Positions 10,301 through 18,104 of a stretch of 64,000 nt of DNA are shown here, piece by piece. Where the stretch lies: positions 434,001-498,000 of the forward strand of contig NZ_JAUHPX010000001.1 of NCBI RefSeq assembly GCF_030418305.1, written 5' to 3'. The first letter of the stretch is position 1, and every line of letters begins with the position of its first letter. The notes under the pieces are model-generated. The model was not told the origin of the DNA, searched no databases, and saw nothing but the letters and a program-made list of their open reading frames with translations. The translations under genes were made by a program, and so were the position numbers. Origin of the DNA: Demequina lignilytica (GTDB lineage Bacteria; Actinomycetota; Actinomycetes; Actinomycetales; Demequinaceae).

Positions 10301-11697
10301 AACGCGAACCCGCACAGCAGGATGCCCTCGCCCGACTCGTGGACGTAGTTGCCCTGGATGAGGATGTTCGAGGTGCCGCGGTCGGGGTCGATGCCGTTGG
10401 AGTCCGCGGCGTTCGCGCGCCTCTCCACCTCGGCGACCTCGTTGTCCTGCACCACGATGTTGTCCGCGTAGTACATCTCGATGCCCGAGACGCCGGAGCC
10501 GTCGACCACGTTGCCCTCGACGGTGGCGTCCCGGACGCTCGTGAGGTAGAGCGAGTCCCAGCCGTAGGCGGTGTCGCGGTTGGTGAGGTAGTTGCCCGTC
10601 ACGACGATGTCCGTGTGCGGGCGCCAGTCCGGGTCCTCCGTGATCACGCCGGCGGTGGTGGCCTTCGCGACCGCACGGTCGCCCCAGCCCGGCTCGACGT
10701 CCTGGTAGCGGTAGGTGCCCATGCCCGAGAACTGCTTGAAGGCCACGTTGGAGAAGGAGGTGTTGGCGACGACGTTGTCCGCGAGCGTCACGTCCTGGAA
10801 CTGGGACGGGGTGACCGCGTCGCCCTTGAGGCCCTCGAACAGGATGCCTCCGGTGCGCTTCGAGCGGTCGAGGCCCGTGTCGCCGATCGACCAGATGACG
10901 CCGCTGACGTCGTGCACGAAGACGTCGTGGATCGAGAAGCCGCTGAGCACGCCTGCGCTCTCGGCCTGCACGTGGATGCCGCGCAGGTCACCGGTGGCGG
11001 GGTTCTCCTCGCCGGGCAGCAGACCGTTGTTGGCGCCCGGCGAGAACGTCGAGGGATCGAAGCCCTCGAACACGTTCGTGATCTCGATCTGGGAGATGTC
11101 CCAGTGCTCCTGGTTGGTGAGCTGGAGCACGTCGTTCACCACGCCGCGGCCGTTGAGCTCGGGTGCCGCGCCGTCGCCGTAGCTCGAGAGCACGATGGGC
11201 GCCGCGGCCGTGCCGGAGCCCTGCGGTGCCAGCAGCGCGGTCGCGGCGGGACCCTCCACGTCCGTGGGGACGCCGCCGCTCCACGTGGTGTAGTCGTAGG
11301 CCTCCTTGGCGACCGTGTCGCCCGCGGCGTCCCAGACTCCGCCGGCCTTGAGGAGGATCCGGTCGCCGGGAGCGAAGACCGTCGTGTTGACGTGATCGAG
11401 GCTCTGCCAGGCGGTCGCGGGCGAGAGGCCGTCCGCCCCGTCGGATCCCGCCACGGAGTCGACGTGGTAGGTGGTGCCCGCGGCGCTCGGGGCGGTGCCG
11501 TCGGTGACGGGGAGCTCGCCGGAGGCGACCACCGCCCGGCCCGCGGCGGTGAGGTCGGACTTGTCGGTGTAGCCGGCGAACGTCGGACCGGAAGGCTCCG
11601 CGACGGCGGCGGCGGGCGCGAGCGCCAGGCCGCCGAGCAGCGCCGCGGCGAGGGCCGGCGCGACGCAGCGCGCGATCAGGCTGGTGGGGGTGATCAT
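7351..11697 (-). CDS. Large secreted right-handed beta-helix protein with CnaB-like, LamG-like and Ig-like domains
   Basis: A 1448-aa exported protein. Residues 1-33 are a signal peptide (LIARCVAPALAAALLGGLAL). Then TYHVDSVAGSDGADGLSPATAW opens a right-handed beta-helix of about 550 residues with repeated N-asparagine rungs (VVTGNYLTNRD, VVQDNEVAEVE, LIQGNYVHESGEG, VVRYNVIEDVD). Two carboxypeptidase-regulatory/CnaB-like repeats follow (about 680-840; GRYALEAPAGDYSL and GAYALPGIPVGEGY), then a jelly-roll/LamG-like domain (about 850-1040), cadherin-like modules and Ig-like domains ending FVLR. No LPXTG anchor is seen. A polysaccharide lyase or hydrolase role is likely because this fold is common in such enzymes, but the substrate is unknown. 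Start ATG at 11697 follows GGAAGGAAG; an ATG 12 codons upstream is less likely. Confidence 0.85.
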   Translation of the reverse strand: MITPTSLIARCVAPALAAALLGGLALAPAAAVAEPSGPTFAGYTDKSDLTAAGRAVVASGELPVTDGTAPSAAGTTYHVDSVAGSDGADGLSPATAWQSLDHVNTTVFAPGDRILLKAGGVWDAAGDTVAKEAYDYTTWSGGVPTDVEGPAATALLAPQGSGTAAAPIVLSSYGDGAAPELNGRGVVNDVLQLTNQEHWDISQIEITNVFEGFDPSTFSPGANNGLLPGEENPATGDLRGIHVQAESAGVLSGFSIHDVFVHDVSGVIWSIGDTGLDRSKRTGGILFEGLKGDAVTPSQFQDVTLADNVVANTSFSNVAFKQFSGMGTYRYQDVEPGWGDRAVAKATTAGVITEDPDWRPHTDIVVTGNYLTNRDTAYGWDSLYLTSVRDATVEGNVVDGSGVSGIEMYYADNIVVQDNEVAEVERRANAADSNGIDPDRGTSNILIQGNYVHESGEGILLCGFAFGTAVVRYNVIEDVDRNYVNPHGDSGVQVIYGNLMYNTQAPLSSNTVGFFRSSGDASQYLVSKNAHHVIGNVFVNTRATVSASSFQASYPGVSFAGNAYWGPAVAPPAEDATAVTGDPALGGDPAEDLDNAAIASATSSLIAAGTDVDLAALAPGVAVTGAGGASALPLTVDFFGRALTSPPTIGPAVYVPTAGLGLATGQVLAADGLPVGGATVSWTDAGSAEGSVVADASGRYALEAPAGDYSLVASAPQYADGAALPVTLVDQRTVGADLVLGATSATTGAVAGTVVSAGAGLAGATVEVSLAGTGVASTSSGPDGAYALPGIPVGEGYTVTVTLADYQDATVEDVAVTAARTTTVDVTLASDLGETDYFISEDFDDEALGAFTATADGVLVAEPNPAVGTIEIQADPTDPANQVLAVSKTSSSSGSLTVHNAVEANLSGTVTIEARVMRTSTFGTPNQVALYSYTESNWKATDPASSSNPSATFGFSGGKIITHNVTGSSSIKQVASYTQGQWYTIRNVVHLGTGTFDFYVDDMTAPVLTDQPLRTPVDDLDWFDIFVNGSNRGDLVFDYLRVNTGAPYERDDASLGTVSATVAGVDVALTASADGTTWSGTVDPFASTATLAVSPTSIFASATVAGQPVAPGESVELPLGTGANDEAELVTEVPVVVTAEDGSQRTSLVTLTRINPSQLAQLADLTVTGYALTPQFSPSRVGAEQPYVVETPVPAEVDAIEIAWQPGWDGQQVEVDGVLVPAGATTVDAALVEGLNSVEVTVSSFPGDFATYVIEVEREVADAVRPETTLISPTTAGPFTSLELEIAATDDHGLQRIVANIYRDGVLVRSTRSAMDGATSGTHRASVELPDGDYTVRYNAQDLAGNISVTRTLEITIDATAPTVTLKAGSRWTNEKEPGIYTKVSLTLADAGSLASVELNGSPLDLAGGTVADLDKVTVATPGAVAGDNVLVVTDVAGNVTTAGFVLR

Positions 11698-11896
11698 GGC
11701 ACGGGGCTTCCTTCCATGGTCCGCGGCCGGCATGGGGGACGATGCCGCGGGTCGGGGCCGGGACAGGGCGCGCCTCCGACGGTGGAGACGGTCCGGTCAG
11801 CCGCGTCGGTGCGGCCGTCCCGAGCCGGATTCGTGCTGCCCGGGACGGTCCCGGGAGAGGGACGGAGCGGCTCTGCCCCGTCGTGACGACCAGCCT

Positions 11897-11944
11897 GAGT
11901 GACCGGTCACTTAGATGACTCTCCGGATGCTAGTGATCGGTCAC
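11897..11944. promoter_or_regulatory. Two 14-bp palindromic operators between the beta-helix gene and lacI
   Basis: In the 325-bp gap 11698-12022, AGTGACCGGTCACT (11897-11910) is a perfect palindrome and AGTGATCGGTCACT (11931-11944) repeats it with one central mismatch; their starts are 34 bp apart. The divergent genes are the secreted beta-helix protein and a LacI regulator, so these are good candidate operators for that regulator controlling both. The remainder of the gap (11698-11890) shows no gene; it is probably the beta-helix mRNA leader. Confidence 0.7.
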
Positions 11945-12022
11945 TCGGAGTGTCAAGGTAGAGTCCGAACATCGGTCCGCGACACCATGGACCTGGCCCG
12001 CCGCGACTCGGAGAGGAGCCTC

Positions 12023-13054
12023 GTGAGCACCGAGACCGCCCGTCGGGGTAGAGCGACCATCCGGGACGTCGCCGCGCGGGCGGGGGTGTCCCACCAGACG
12101 GTGTCCCGGTTCCTCCGGGCGGACCCCACCATCTCCCCCGCGCTGCGGGAGAGGATCGAGGCGGCGGTCGAGGCCCTCGACTACCGGCCGAACGTCGTGG
12201 CGCGCGCGATGCGCGGCAGGCGCACCGGGCGGCTCGCGCTCCTGCTGCCGTCCGGTGAGGCCATCAGCTCCCTCGAGATCCTCGCGGGCGCGACCGGCGT
12301 GGTCGAGGACAGCGGCTACGCGCTCGAGGCGCTGACGATCGGCGGCCCGCCCGCCGCGCGCGCGCAGCGGGTGGTCGACCTCCTGGACTCGGGGCTGTTC
12401 GAAGCCGTCGCCGGGCTGACGGCGCTCGAGGTCGAGCCGGAACGTCTGGTCGCGCTCCGGACGCCCGTGATCCTGGCACCGAGCTACGACTCCCACATGC
12501 GCTCCGTCGGGGAGCTCGCCGACGGCTCCCGGATCGCGGACCTGGTGTCCGGCCTCGCCGACCTGGGCCACACCACGTTCGTGCACCTGGCAGGTGACCT
12601 CGAGCACGCCTCGGCGGTGAGCCGCCGCGAGGTGTACCTCGAGACCATCGCGTCGCTCGGGCTGCACTCCTACGGGGTGATCGAGTGCGGCTGGTCGCCC
12701 GAGCGCGCCGGGGACGCGGTGGGCGCGCTGCCCGGGGCGGCGGGCGTCACCGCGGTGATCGCGGCGAACGACAAGCTCGCGGCCGGCGCGATCCGTGGTG
12801 CGGCACGGCGCGGGTGGACGGTGCCGGGCGACCTGAGCATCACGGGGTGGGACGACAACGAGCTCAGCTCCGTCATGATGCCGTCGCTGAGCACGGTCAG
12901 CGTCGATCACGCCCGTCTCGGGCGCCGCATCGCGCGGGACCTCCTCGCGCTGGTCGATGCGTCGCCCGCCGCGCCGCCGGACGACGAGGAACCGATCACG
13001 CGCATCGTCTGGCGCGAGTCGACCGGCCGGGCGCCGGTGCGCCCGGCCGGCTGA
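12023..13054 (+). CDS. LacI-family transcriptional regulator
   Basis: A 343-aa regulator with an N-terminal LacI helix-turn-helix (TIRDVAARAGVSHQTVSRFL, about residues 11-30), the hinge YRPNVVARAMRGRRTG, and a sugar-binding-type sensor domain (VIAANDKLAAGAIRGAARRG and SITGWDDNELSSVMMPSLST are family signatures). The GTG at 12023 is chosen because GAGAGGAG (12011-12018) is correctly spaced; an ATG at 11987 lacks this. It is divergent from the beta-helix gene with paired palindromes in between, so it probably regulates that gene and itself. The effector cannot be read from the sequence. Confidence 0.92.
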   Translation: MSTETARRGRATIRDVAARAGVSHQTVSRFLRADPTISPALRERIEAAVEALDYRPNVVARAMRGRRTGRLALLLPSGEAISSLEILAGATGVVEDSGYALEALTIGGPPAARAQRVVDLLDSGLFEAVAGLTALEVEPERLVALRTPVILAPSYDSHMRSVGELADGSRIADLVSGLADLGHTTFVHLAGDLEHASAVSRREVYLETIASLGLHSYGVIECGWSPERAGDAVGALPGAAGVTAVIAANDKLAAGAIRGAARRGWTVPGDLSITGWDDNELSSVMMPSLSTVSVDHARLGRRIARDLLALVDASPAAPPDDEEPITRIVWRESTGRAPVRPAG

Positions 13055-13060
13055 GCGGAC

Positions 13061-14416
13061 CTACGCCGCCGGCCCCGCGATGAGCGTCGCGTCACCGGTC
13101 TGCGTCTCGCCCGATGTATCGGTCCACGTCAGGGTCACGGTGTCACCCGGCTCGTGGTCGGCGAGCGCGGCGGCGAGGTCGTCACCGCTCGCGACGGTCG
13201 TGCCGTCGACCGCGGTGATCACGTCGCCGGCGGCGAGCCCGACGGCCGCGGCGGGCGTGTCGGCGTACACGTAGCCGACCTGGGCACCCTCGACGCTCGC
13301 GGTGGTGGCCGACGATCCGGGACGCCCGCCGGGCATCACGGCGTACGTGCTGTCCGGCGCGATCGCGATCCCTAGGAACGCCGGGTACCCGATCTCGACG
13401 CCGTCGGACTCGTCACCCGCCTGGATCTGGTCGACGATCGCGAGGGAGTCCTCGATCGGGATGGCATAGGCGATGGTGGTCGCGAGGCCGCTCGAGGCGG
13501 CGGTGGTGATGCCGACCACCTCGCCCTCGTCATCGAGCAGGGCGCCGCCGGAGTCGCCCGAGACCACGTCGGCCTCGAACTCGATCATCCCGTCGAGCGT
13601 CTCGCCCGAGACGGAGTACTCGGAGGCGGTGGTCACGGAGGACTCGAGCTCGGTGACCGACCCGTCCGCCGCCATCAGCACTCCCCCGCCCGACGCGTTG
13701 CCCACCGCGGTGACGTCGTCGCCCACGGTCGGATCGCCGTCGTCGTCGAGCGTCACGGTGGTGAGCCCGGAGGCGCCCTCGAGCTGGAGCAGCGCGACGT
13801 CGTCGTCCGCATCGGTGCCGACCACGGTAGCCGTGTAGGTCTCGCCGGTGGTCGCGATGGTGACGGTGATCTCGGTCGAGCCCTCGATCACGTGATTGTT
13901 GGTGAGGATCAGGCCGTCCGACGTGAGCACCAGCCCCGTGCCGGCCGCCTCCGCCTGGCTGTAGGAGAGGACCGTGTCGATCAGCACGATCCCGGCGGAC
14001 TCCGCATCGGACGCCGCCGTGGCGTCCTCCTGGGTCGAGGTGGTCATGCCGGACGATGCCCCGCCGGGTCCGCCCCAGCCGTACGTCCCGCCCGGGGTGG
14101 TGACGGTGCCGCCCGACGAGTCGCTCGGGCTCGTGAGCGTCGAGTCCTGCGCGCTCGAGTCGTCGGAGGCCGCGTCCTGGACCGTCGTGGTCGCGGTGAC
14201 CTCCGACGTGTCGGCCGCCTCGGCGACCCCCATGACGATGCCGGCGAGCGCCAGCGCGGCCACCGCCGCCGCACCCACCTTGCGTCCGATGCCGGTCCTC
14301 CAGCGGGGCTCGCGCAGCGCCGTCGCAGGAGGCGCGGCGGGAGCGGCGGGCACGACGGCGGCGACCGGCTCGGTCGACGGTGCGGGCTCGGCCGGCGGCC
14401 AGGTCGGGGTGCTCAT
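13061..14416 (-). CDS. Membrane-anchored HtrA/DegP-like serine protease with PDZ domain
   Basis: A 451-aa protein with a Pro/Ala-rich cytoplasmic N-terminus, one membrane segment (about residues 47-67, VGAAAVAALALAGIVMGVAEA), a Ser/Gly/Thr-rich extracytoplasmic linker and a trypsin-like domain. The triad is visible: His175 in TNNHVIEG, Asp in DADDDVALLQL, and Ser289 in SGDSGGALL. A C-terminal PDZ domain follows (YVYADTPAAAVGLAAGDVITAVDG). It probably works outside the membrane in protein quality control or regulated proteolysis. GAGGAGACCACC precedes the ATG. It converges on lacI with only 6 nt between stops. Confidence 0.93.
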   Translation of the reverse strand: MSTPTWPPAEPAPSTEPVAAVVPAAPAAPPATALREPRWRTGIGRKVGAAAVAALALAGIVMGVAEAADTSEVTATTTVQDAASDDSSAQDSTLTSPSDSSGGTVTTPGGTYGWGGPGGASSGMTTSTQEDATAASDAESAGIVLIDTVLSYSQAEAAGTGLVLTSDGLILTNNHVIEGSTEITVTIATTGETYTATVVGTDADDDVALLQLEGASGLTTVTLDDDGDPTVGDDVTAVGNASGGGVLMAADGSVTELESSVTTASEYSVSGETLDGMIEFEADVVSGDSGGALLDDEGEVVGITTAASSGLATTIAYAIPIEDSLAIVDQIQAGDESDGVEIGYPAFLGIAIAPDSTYAVMPGGRPGSSATTASVEGAQVGYVYADTPAAAVGLAAGDVITAVDGTTVASGDDLAAALADHEPGDTVTLTWTDTSGETQTGDATLIAGPAA

Positions 14417-14603
14417 GGTGGTCTCCTCGCGTCGGTTGTCCTGCCTCCTACTCCACTCCGCGAGGCGAAGAGCGCGCTGGGAGGAATCCGGGAGGTCGCT
14501 GAGAGGTTGCATGGGCAGCCGCGGCCATCCGGAGCGCGGCTACCCGGGCGGCTCACCGAGCAGCCGCCTAGGATGGACGCATCCGGCTCGCACCAGGAGG
14601 AAC

Positions 14604-16202
14604 ATGCTGATGGGCAACACCGGCATCGCCGGGACGGCAGCACGCCGCAGGTTCGAGCCCGCGGCCTTCGGGCTCGCCCTCGCGACGTTCGTCGTCTGGA
14701 CCATCGGGGTGACGACCGGGTGGGCCGAGCAGACCGTGGACACGTGGTGGCCGGACGTCGAGCTCGACCCGCGGTCCTACTTCAGCCAGGTGCTCGAGGC
14801 GTTCGCGCTCATCACCAACCCGTTCTTCATCATGGTCGCGACCGCGGTCATGGCGCTCCAGGCCTACCGGCGTCGGCACCGCCATCTGGCGGCCGCGCTC
14901 GCGATCGGCGCCGCCGGGCTCCCGCTGTGGGCGCTCGTGTGGAAGCTGATCGACCGATCGCGCCCCGAGACCGCGTTCGCGGACTCGATCGCCGCAGCGG
15001 GCCCCGCGTACCCGTCCGGCCAGATGGTCTCGGTCACCATCCTGGTGTGGGTGACGGTGACCATCGCCAACGCTCAGCGGAGGACGTTGTCCGAGCGCGT
15101 CACGCGCCGGCTCCTCGGCGGGCTCCTCGTGCTCAGCGCGGCTCTCGCGCAGCTGCTGATGCAGACCTCTCACCTGTCGGACATCGTCGGTGGCTGGCTG
15201 TTCGGCGTGATGGTCGGTGCGGCCGCCCTGTGGATCAGCGGCATCGACTCGATCTCCAAGGCGTGGGCGGCACGCAAGGCTCCGACGGGCCCGACGCGCA
15301 AGGCCGCCGTCATCTACAACCCGACCAAGATCGACGACATCGAGACCTTCCGCCGTCGCGTCGCCTTCACCATGGCGAGCACCGGCTGGGCCTCGCCGAT
15401 CTGGCTTGAGACGCGCGAGGACGACCCGGGCTTCGAGATGGCGCGCACGGCCAAGGAGAAGCAGGTCGACCGGGTGCTGGTCGCCGGCGGCGACGGCACC
15501 GTGCGCGCGGTGTGCGCGGAGATGTCCGGCAGCGAGATCCCCGTGGCGATCATCCCGGCGGGTACCGGCAACCTGCTCGGCCGCAACCTCGGAATCCCGC
15601 TCGACGAGGACGAGGCGCTCGAGCTCGCCCTGGTGGGCACCCCCCGGTCGGTCGACGTGGTGCATTGGACCACGGACGCCGGCAAGGACTCGTTCGTGGT
15701 GATGGCAGGCGTCGGCCTCGACGCGCAGATCATGCGGGACACCAACGAGACGCTCAAGAAGATGGTCAGGGGCGGCGCGTACGTGCTCGCCGGGCTCCAG
15801 CAGCTGGGGTCCGAGCAGTTCCAGGCGACGGTGACCGTCGACGGTCGCGTGGTGCACGAAGGCGACGCGCTCATGACCCTCGTCGGCAACGTCGGCAAGC
15901 TGCAGGGCGGCATCGCGCTCCTGCCGTCCGCGAGCGCCGCGGACGGACGCCTGCACGTGCTCGTCGCGACCAACGAGGGCGTCAGCGGCCTCAAGCGCCT
16001 CGGCAACGCGCTCCGCCGCGGCGGGCCGATGCCGTTCGTGCGACGCGCGCGCGGCAAGAAGGTGACGGTGGAGATCGACCGCGAGGTCCCGTTCCAGCTC
16101 GACGGCGACACCGAGGGGACCACCACGTCCTTCACCGCCGAGGTCGAGGCGGGCGCGCTGCGCGTGGTCGCGCCCCGGCCGAGCGGCCAGAACGAGTCCT
16201 AG
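14604..16202 (+). CDS. PAP2-like membrane domain fused to a diacylglycerol/lipid kinase catalytic domain
   Basis: A 532-aa fusion. Residues 1-215 hold several membrane segments with a PAP2-phosphatase framework; about 232-530 is a DAGK catalytic domain (KAAVIYNPTKIDD, VAGGDGTVRAV about 294-304, PAGTGNLLGRNL, and LDGDTEG near the end). The kinase half looks intact and should phosphorylate a lipid such as diacylglycerol using ATP. In the phosphatase half the usual K-x6-RP motif is present (KLIDRSRP), but PSGH is PSGQ and the catalytic His/Asp pair is spaced HLSD rather than H-x3-D, so phosphatase activity is doubtful. A strong SD (CAGGAGGAAC) precedes the ATG at 14604. Confidence 0.9.
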   Translation: MLMGNTGIAGTAARRRFEPAAFGLALATFVVWTIGVTTGWAEQTVDTWWPDVELDPRSYFSQVLEAFALITNPFFIMVATAVMALQAYRRRHRHLAAALAIGAAGLPLWALVWKLIDRSRPETAFADSIAAAGPAYPSGQMVSVTILVWVTVTIANAQRRTLSERVTRRLLGGLLVLSAALAQLLMQTSHLSDIVGGWLFGVMVGAAALWISGIDSISKAWAARKAPTGPTRKAAVIYNPTKIDDIETFRRRVAFTMASTGWASPIWLETREDDPGFEMARTAKEKQVDRVLVAGGDGTVRAVCAEMSGSEIPVAIIPAGTGNLLGRNLGIPLDEDEALELALVGTPRSVDVVHWTTDAGKDSFVVMAGVGLDAQIMRDTNETLKKMVRGGAYVLAGLQQLGSEQFQATVTVDGRVVHEGDALMTLVGNVGKLQGGIALLPSASAADGRLHVLVATNEGVSGLKRLGNALRRGGPMPFVRRARGKKVTVEIDREVPFQLDGDTEGTTTSFTAEVEAGALRVVAPRPSGQNES

Positions 16203-16342
16203 CAGGTCGGTTCGGGGGGTTCCGAGAAAACCCCTATAGGTGCAGCCTCGGCGCCGGGGCGTGATCGGCCGAACCTGGACCCAGGCGCAGCCGCGCCCTG
16301 CGGACCCGACGCCGGGGACGCCCCGCCGCCAGAAGGAGCACC

Positions 16343-17251
16343 ATGACCCTCGACCAGAACTACACGCTGAGCAACGGCGTCGAGATCCCGACGCTGGGAC
16401 TCGGCACCTGGTTCATCACCAACAGGAACGTCGTCGATGCGGTGAGATCCGCGATCGCGCTGGGCTACCGGCACATCGACACCGCGCAGGCCTACCGCAA
16501 CGAGCAGGGCGTCGGCGAGGCGGTCCGCACCAGCGGCGTCCGCCGCGAGGACGTCTTCGTGACCTCGAAGGTCGACGCCGGCGCCAAGTCCTACGCCCGG
16601 GCCGCCCGGTCGATCGATCGGTCGCTGCAGACCATGGGCCTGGACCACATCGACCTCATGATCATCCACTCGCCGCAGCCATGGAACGCCTTCCGTGGCG
16701 ACAAGGCCTACTTCGCGGAGAACATCGAGGTGTGGCGCGCTCTCGAGGACGCCTACCGGGCGGGCAAGGTCAGGGCGATCGGCCTGTCGAACTTCGAGCA
16801 GGCGGACGTCGACAACATCGTCTCCCACTCCTCGATCACGCCCATGGTGAACCAGGTGCTCGCGCACATCGGCAACACCCCGTTCGACCTCATCGACCGC
16901 ATGCAGGGCGCGGGCATCCTCGTGGAGGCGTACTCCCCGATCGCCCACGGTGCGCTCCTGGGCAACCGCGCGGTGGAGGCGATCGCTCACAGTTACGACG
17001 CGACGGTGCCGCAGCTGTCGATCCGGTACGCGCTCCAGCTGGGACTGCTCCCGCTCCCGAAGACAGCCGACCCGGAGCACATGAGGAGCAACGCCGAGCT
17101 GGACTTCGAGATCAGCGACGAGGACATGGAGGCGCTGAGGTCCGTCGCCCCGGTCACCGACTACGGCGACGCGAGCATGATGCCGGTGTACGGGGGCAGG
17201 TTGACGCTCGGCAGCATGGCGAAGATGGTCGCAGCGTCCTTGCGTCGCTGA
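16343..17251 (+). CDS. Aldo/keto reductase
   Basis: A 302-aa NADPH-dependent TIM-barrel reductase of the AKR superfamily, close to the 2,5-diketo-gluconate reductase type. The catalytic tetrad is visible: Asp46 (GYRHIDTAQAYRNE), Tyr51, Lys76 (VFVTSKVDAG) and His109 (DLMIIHSPQPW). Cofactor-binding features near the C-terminus include LLPLPKTADPEHMRSNAEL. GAAGGAGCACC precedes the ATG. It ends just before a strong hairpin terminator and converges with the DUF2255 operon. The substrate is unknown; sugar aldehydes or general carbonyl detoxification are the usual roles. Confidence 0.93.
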   Translation: MTLDQNYTLSNGVEIPTLGLGTWFITNRNVVDAVRSAIALGYRHIDTAQAYRNEQGVGEAVRTSGVRREDVFVTSKVDAGAKSYARAARSIDRSLQTMGLDHIDLMIIHSPQPWNAFRGDKAYFAENIEVWRALEDAYRAGKVRAIGLSNFEQADVDNIVSHSSITPMVNQVLAHIGNTPFDLIDRMQGAGILVEAYSPIAHGALLGNRAVEAIAHSYDATVPQLSIRYALQLGLLPLPKTADPEHMRSNAELDFEISDEDMEALRSVAPVTDYGDASMMPVYGGRLTLGSMAKMVAASLRR

Positions 17252-17279
17252 GATCGCCCATCCCGGTCGTCACGCGGCT

Positions 17280-17321
17280 GGGCCCGCGTCGCCTCCCTGT
17301 CCGGGTGGGCGACGCGGGCCC
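17280..17321. terminator. Hairpin terminator between convergent genes
   Basis: GGGCCCGCGTCGCC (17280-17293) pairs perfectly with GGCGACGCGGGCCC (17308-17321), a 14-bp stem with a 14-nt loop. It lies between the stops of the aldo/keto reductase and the DUF2255 gene and can serve both strands. There is no long U-tract, as usual in high-GC actinobacteria. Confidence 0.8.
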
Positions 17322-17334
17322 TGCCGCGCGCGGG

Positions 17335-17709
17335 TCAAGCGATCGGCGCGATCCTCACCGTCGCCTCCCGGGTGCGCGCGCTGACCATCGGCGGCAGGTA
17401 GGGGCTGTCGGCGTACTTGGCGCGATACGCCGCGTCGATCGCCGCATCGTCCTCGCCGGCGGCGTCGACGAAGGTCACGTCGATCACGCGGCCCGCCGCG
17501 TGGATGCGGCCTGCGCCCTGAGCCATGGCGGCGCGGTACCACCGCGACCGTCGGCCGTTGTACGCGCGGACGTACAGCGCATCGTCCACCACCACCGACC
17601 AGATCCAGGTCGGGGTGCCGTAGGTCGTGCCGTCCTCACGGAACGGCGAGATCTTGAGGTCGTCGCTCGCCGCGATCGAGGCGAGGACCGCGGGGTCCCA
17701 GGCCGCCAT
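17335..17709 (-). CDS. DUF2255 family protein
   Basis: A 124-aa protein that looks like DUF2255 (TPTWIWSVVVDDALYVRAYN and IDAAYRAKYADSPYLPPMVS). The fold of this family is related to small FMN/F420-binding split barrels, but no activity is established. It is the last gene of a three-gene operon. Its ATG overlaps the cupin stop by one base (TGATG), so it is translationally coupled. Co-occurrence with a cupin and a carboxymuconolactone-decarboxylase-like protein suggests a small-molecule redox or detoxification job. Confidence 0.82.
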   Translation of the reverse strand: MAAWDPAVLASIAASDDLKISPFREDGTTYGTPTWIWSVVVDDALYVRAYNGRRSRWYRAAMAQGAGRIHAAGRVIDVTFVDAAGEDDAAIDAAYRAKYADSPYLPPMVSARTREATVRIAPIA

Positions 17710-18104
17710 CAGCGCCCCAGCTCCTGGTCCGTGACGTGCTCGCCCCAGACGGTGCTGGTCGCCGGGTCGCTGCCCTCGAGCAGCGCCAGGTGCTCCATGA
17801 AGGAGTCGGGCGCGGCGGCGTGCCAGTGCTCCTCGCCCGGCGCCGTGTAGAGGGTCTGACCGGCCTTCACCTCGGTGATGGTGCCGTCGCGGCCGCCGAA
17901 GTACGCGGTGCCGTCGGTGACGTGCAGGTACTGGCCGTGCGCGTGCGAGTGCCACGCCGTGCGCGCGCCGGGGGCGAAGCGGACCTTGGCGAGCACCGCG
18001 CGCTGCTCGGGACCGTGCGGGACGGCGATCAGGTCCACCCAGACGTCGCCGGCGAACTGCTCCGGCGGGTTCTTCATGGTGGGGATGGCAGGCTCGATGT
18101 TCAT
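17709..18104 (-). CDS. Cupin-domain protein
   Basis: A 131-aa single-domain cupin. The metal-binding motif is visible as TAWHSHAHGQYLHVTDG (about residues 48-64) and the second motif as PGEEHWHAAAPDSFMEHL (about 89-106), giving the usual His set for a metal centre. These small cupins often occur with carboxymuconolactone-decarboxylase-family proteins, as here. Its ATG overlaps the upstream stop (ATGA) and its own stop overlaps the next start, so the three genes form one tight operon. The substrate is unknown. Confidence 0.9.
   Translation of the reverse strand: MNIEPAIPTMKNPPEQFAGDVWVDLIAVPHGPEQRAVLAKVRFAPGARTAWHSHAHGQYLHVTDGTAYFGGRDGTITEVKAGQTLYTAPGEEHWHAAAPDSFMEHLALLEGSDPATSTVWGEHVTDQELGR

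Noticed and set aside
10000-11000. Asparagine-glycine rung repeats in the beta-helix gene taken for a tandem DNA repeat
   Set aside because: The repeats exist at protein level only; the nucleotide sequence is divergent between rungs.
7204-11886. A long uninterrupted plus-strand reading frame (about 1560 codons) opposite the beta-helix gene
   Set aside because: High-GC antisense frame of a real minus-strand gene; its translation is Arg/Gly/His-rich with no domain, while the minus strand has a signal peptide, SD and recognisable repeats.
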